Below are positions 24,880 through 24,963 of a stretch of 24,963 bases of DNA, in pieces. The position numbers and the translations under genes were made by a program. Origin of the DNA: Candidatus Lithacetigena glycinireducens (GTDB lineage Bacteria; Coprothermobacterota; HKB111); NCBI GenBank assembly GCA_018725485.1, contig QLUP01000002.1, positions 1-24,963 of the forward strand. Reading direction: 5' to 3'. Numbering within the stretch: the first letter of the stretch is position 1; each line of letters opens with the position of its first letter. The notes below the pieces were generated by a model. That model was given only the letters and a program-made list of their open reading frames with translations. It ran no database searches and was not told where the DNA came from.

Positions 24880-24963
24880 TTACTCTAAAATCTTGGTAAC
24901 CACACCTGCTCCCACGGTACGGCCACCTTCACGAATGGCGAACCGAAGACCCTCTTCTATGGC
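24880..24963 (-). CDS. tuf: translation elongation factor Tu, C-terminal end (partial)
   Basis: The last 27 residues before TAA (24880-24882) include RFAIREGGRTVGAGVVTKIL, the invariant C-terminal end of EF-Tu domain III. The gene is cut by the right edge of the window. EF-Tu delivers aminoacyl-tRNA to the ribosome. tuf immediately upstream of rpsJ is the usual str-S10 junction in many bacteria. Confidence 0.96.
   Translation of the reverse strand, partial: AIEEGLRFAIREGGRTVGAGVVTKILE

Noticed and set aside
1-24963. CRISPR arrays, insertion sequences, prophage genes, tRNA or rRNA genes
   Set aside because: No direct-repeat arrays, transposase or phage-like frames, tRNA-like folds with CCA ends or rRNA motifs were seen on either strand; nearly every base is assigned to a housekeeping gene.

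Overview
The window is AT-rich bacterial DNA with almost no non-coding space; the largest intergenic gap is 112 bases (4721-4832). About two thirds of it (roughly 9.6 kb to the right edge, all on the minus strand) is the conserved S10-spc-alpha ribosomal protein super-operon. The order, gene fusions and tail (rplQ-ecfA1-ecfA2-ecfT-truA) are of the Bacillota type. Zinc-binding forms of S14, S4, L36, L24 and adenylate kinase, frequent TTG starts, and a ferredoxin-dependent indolepyruvate oxidoreductase point to a low-GC anaerobe, either Bacillota or a neighbouring phylum with the same gene order (Halanaerobiaeota and Atribacterota are examples). I cannot place it more exactly from sequence alone.

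Layout. Positions 1-2128 (+): the 3' part of a DUF401-type membrane protein, a class II aldolase/adducin-family protein, and a Xer-type tyrosine recombinase overlapping it. Positions 2136-4720 (-): a three-gene unit of prepilin peptidase, small lipoprotein, and CCA-adding/poly(A) polymerase-type nucleotidyltransferase with an HD domain. Positions 4833-7315 (+): iorA-iorB, divergent from the prepilin peptidase across the 112-base gap and convergent with truA; a hairpin at 7292-7313 probably terminates both directions. Positions 7317-24963 (-), in transcription order: tuf (3' end only), rpsJ, rplC, rplD, rplW, rplB, rpsS, rplV, rpsC, rplP, rpmC, rpsQ, rplN, rplX, rplE, rpsZ, rpsH, rplF, rplR, rpsE, rplO, secY, adk, map, infA, rpmJ, rpsM, rpsK, rpsD, rpoA, rplQ, ecfA1, ecfA2, ecfT, truA.

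The ribosomal block makes most of the large- and small-subunit proteins together with the Sec channel, N-terminal methionine removal, IF-1 and the RNA polymerase alpha subunit. The downstream ECF genes form an energising module for vitamin/metal uptake; the substrate-binding S components must lie elsewhere. IorAB would oxidise aryl pyruvates and reduce ferredoxin, as expected of an amino-acid-fermenting anaerobe.

I see no mobile element, CRISPR array, phage, toxin-antitoxin or defence system, and no convincing new multi-gene system. Points that deserve a second look are local: EcfA1 lacks the H-loop histidine, rpmD (L30) is missing from its usual slot, S19 has a non-canonical N-terminus, adenylate kinase has a shortened zinc lid, and rplQ runs into ecfA1 in the same frame with only a stop codon between them.
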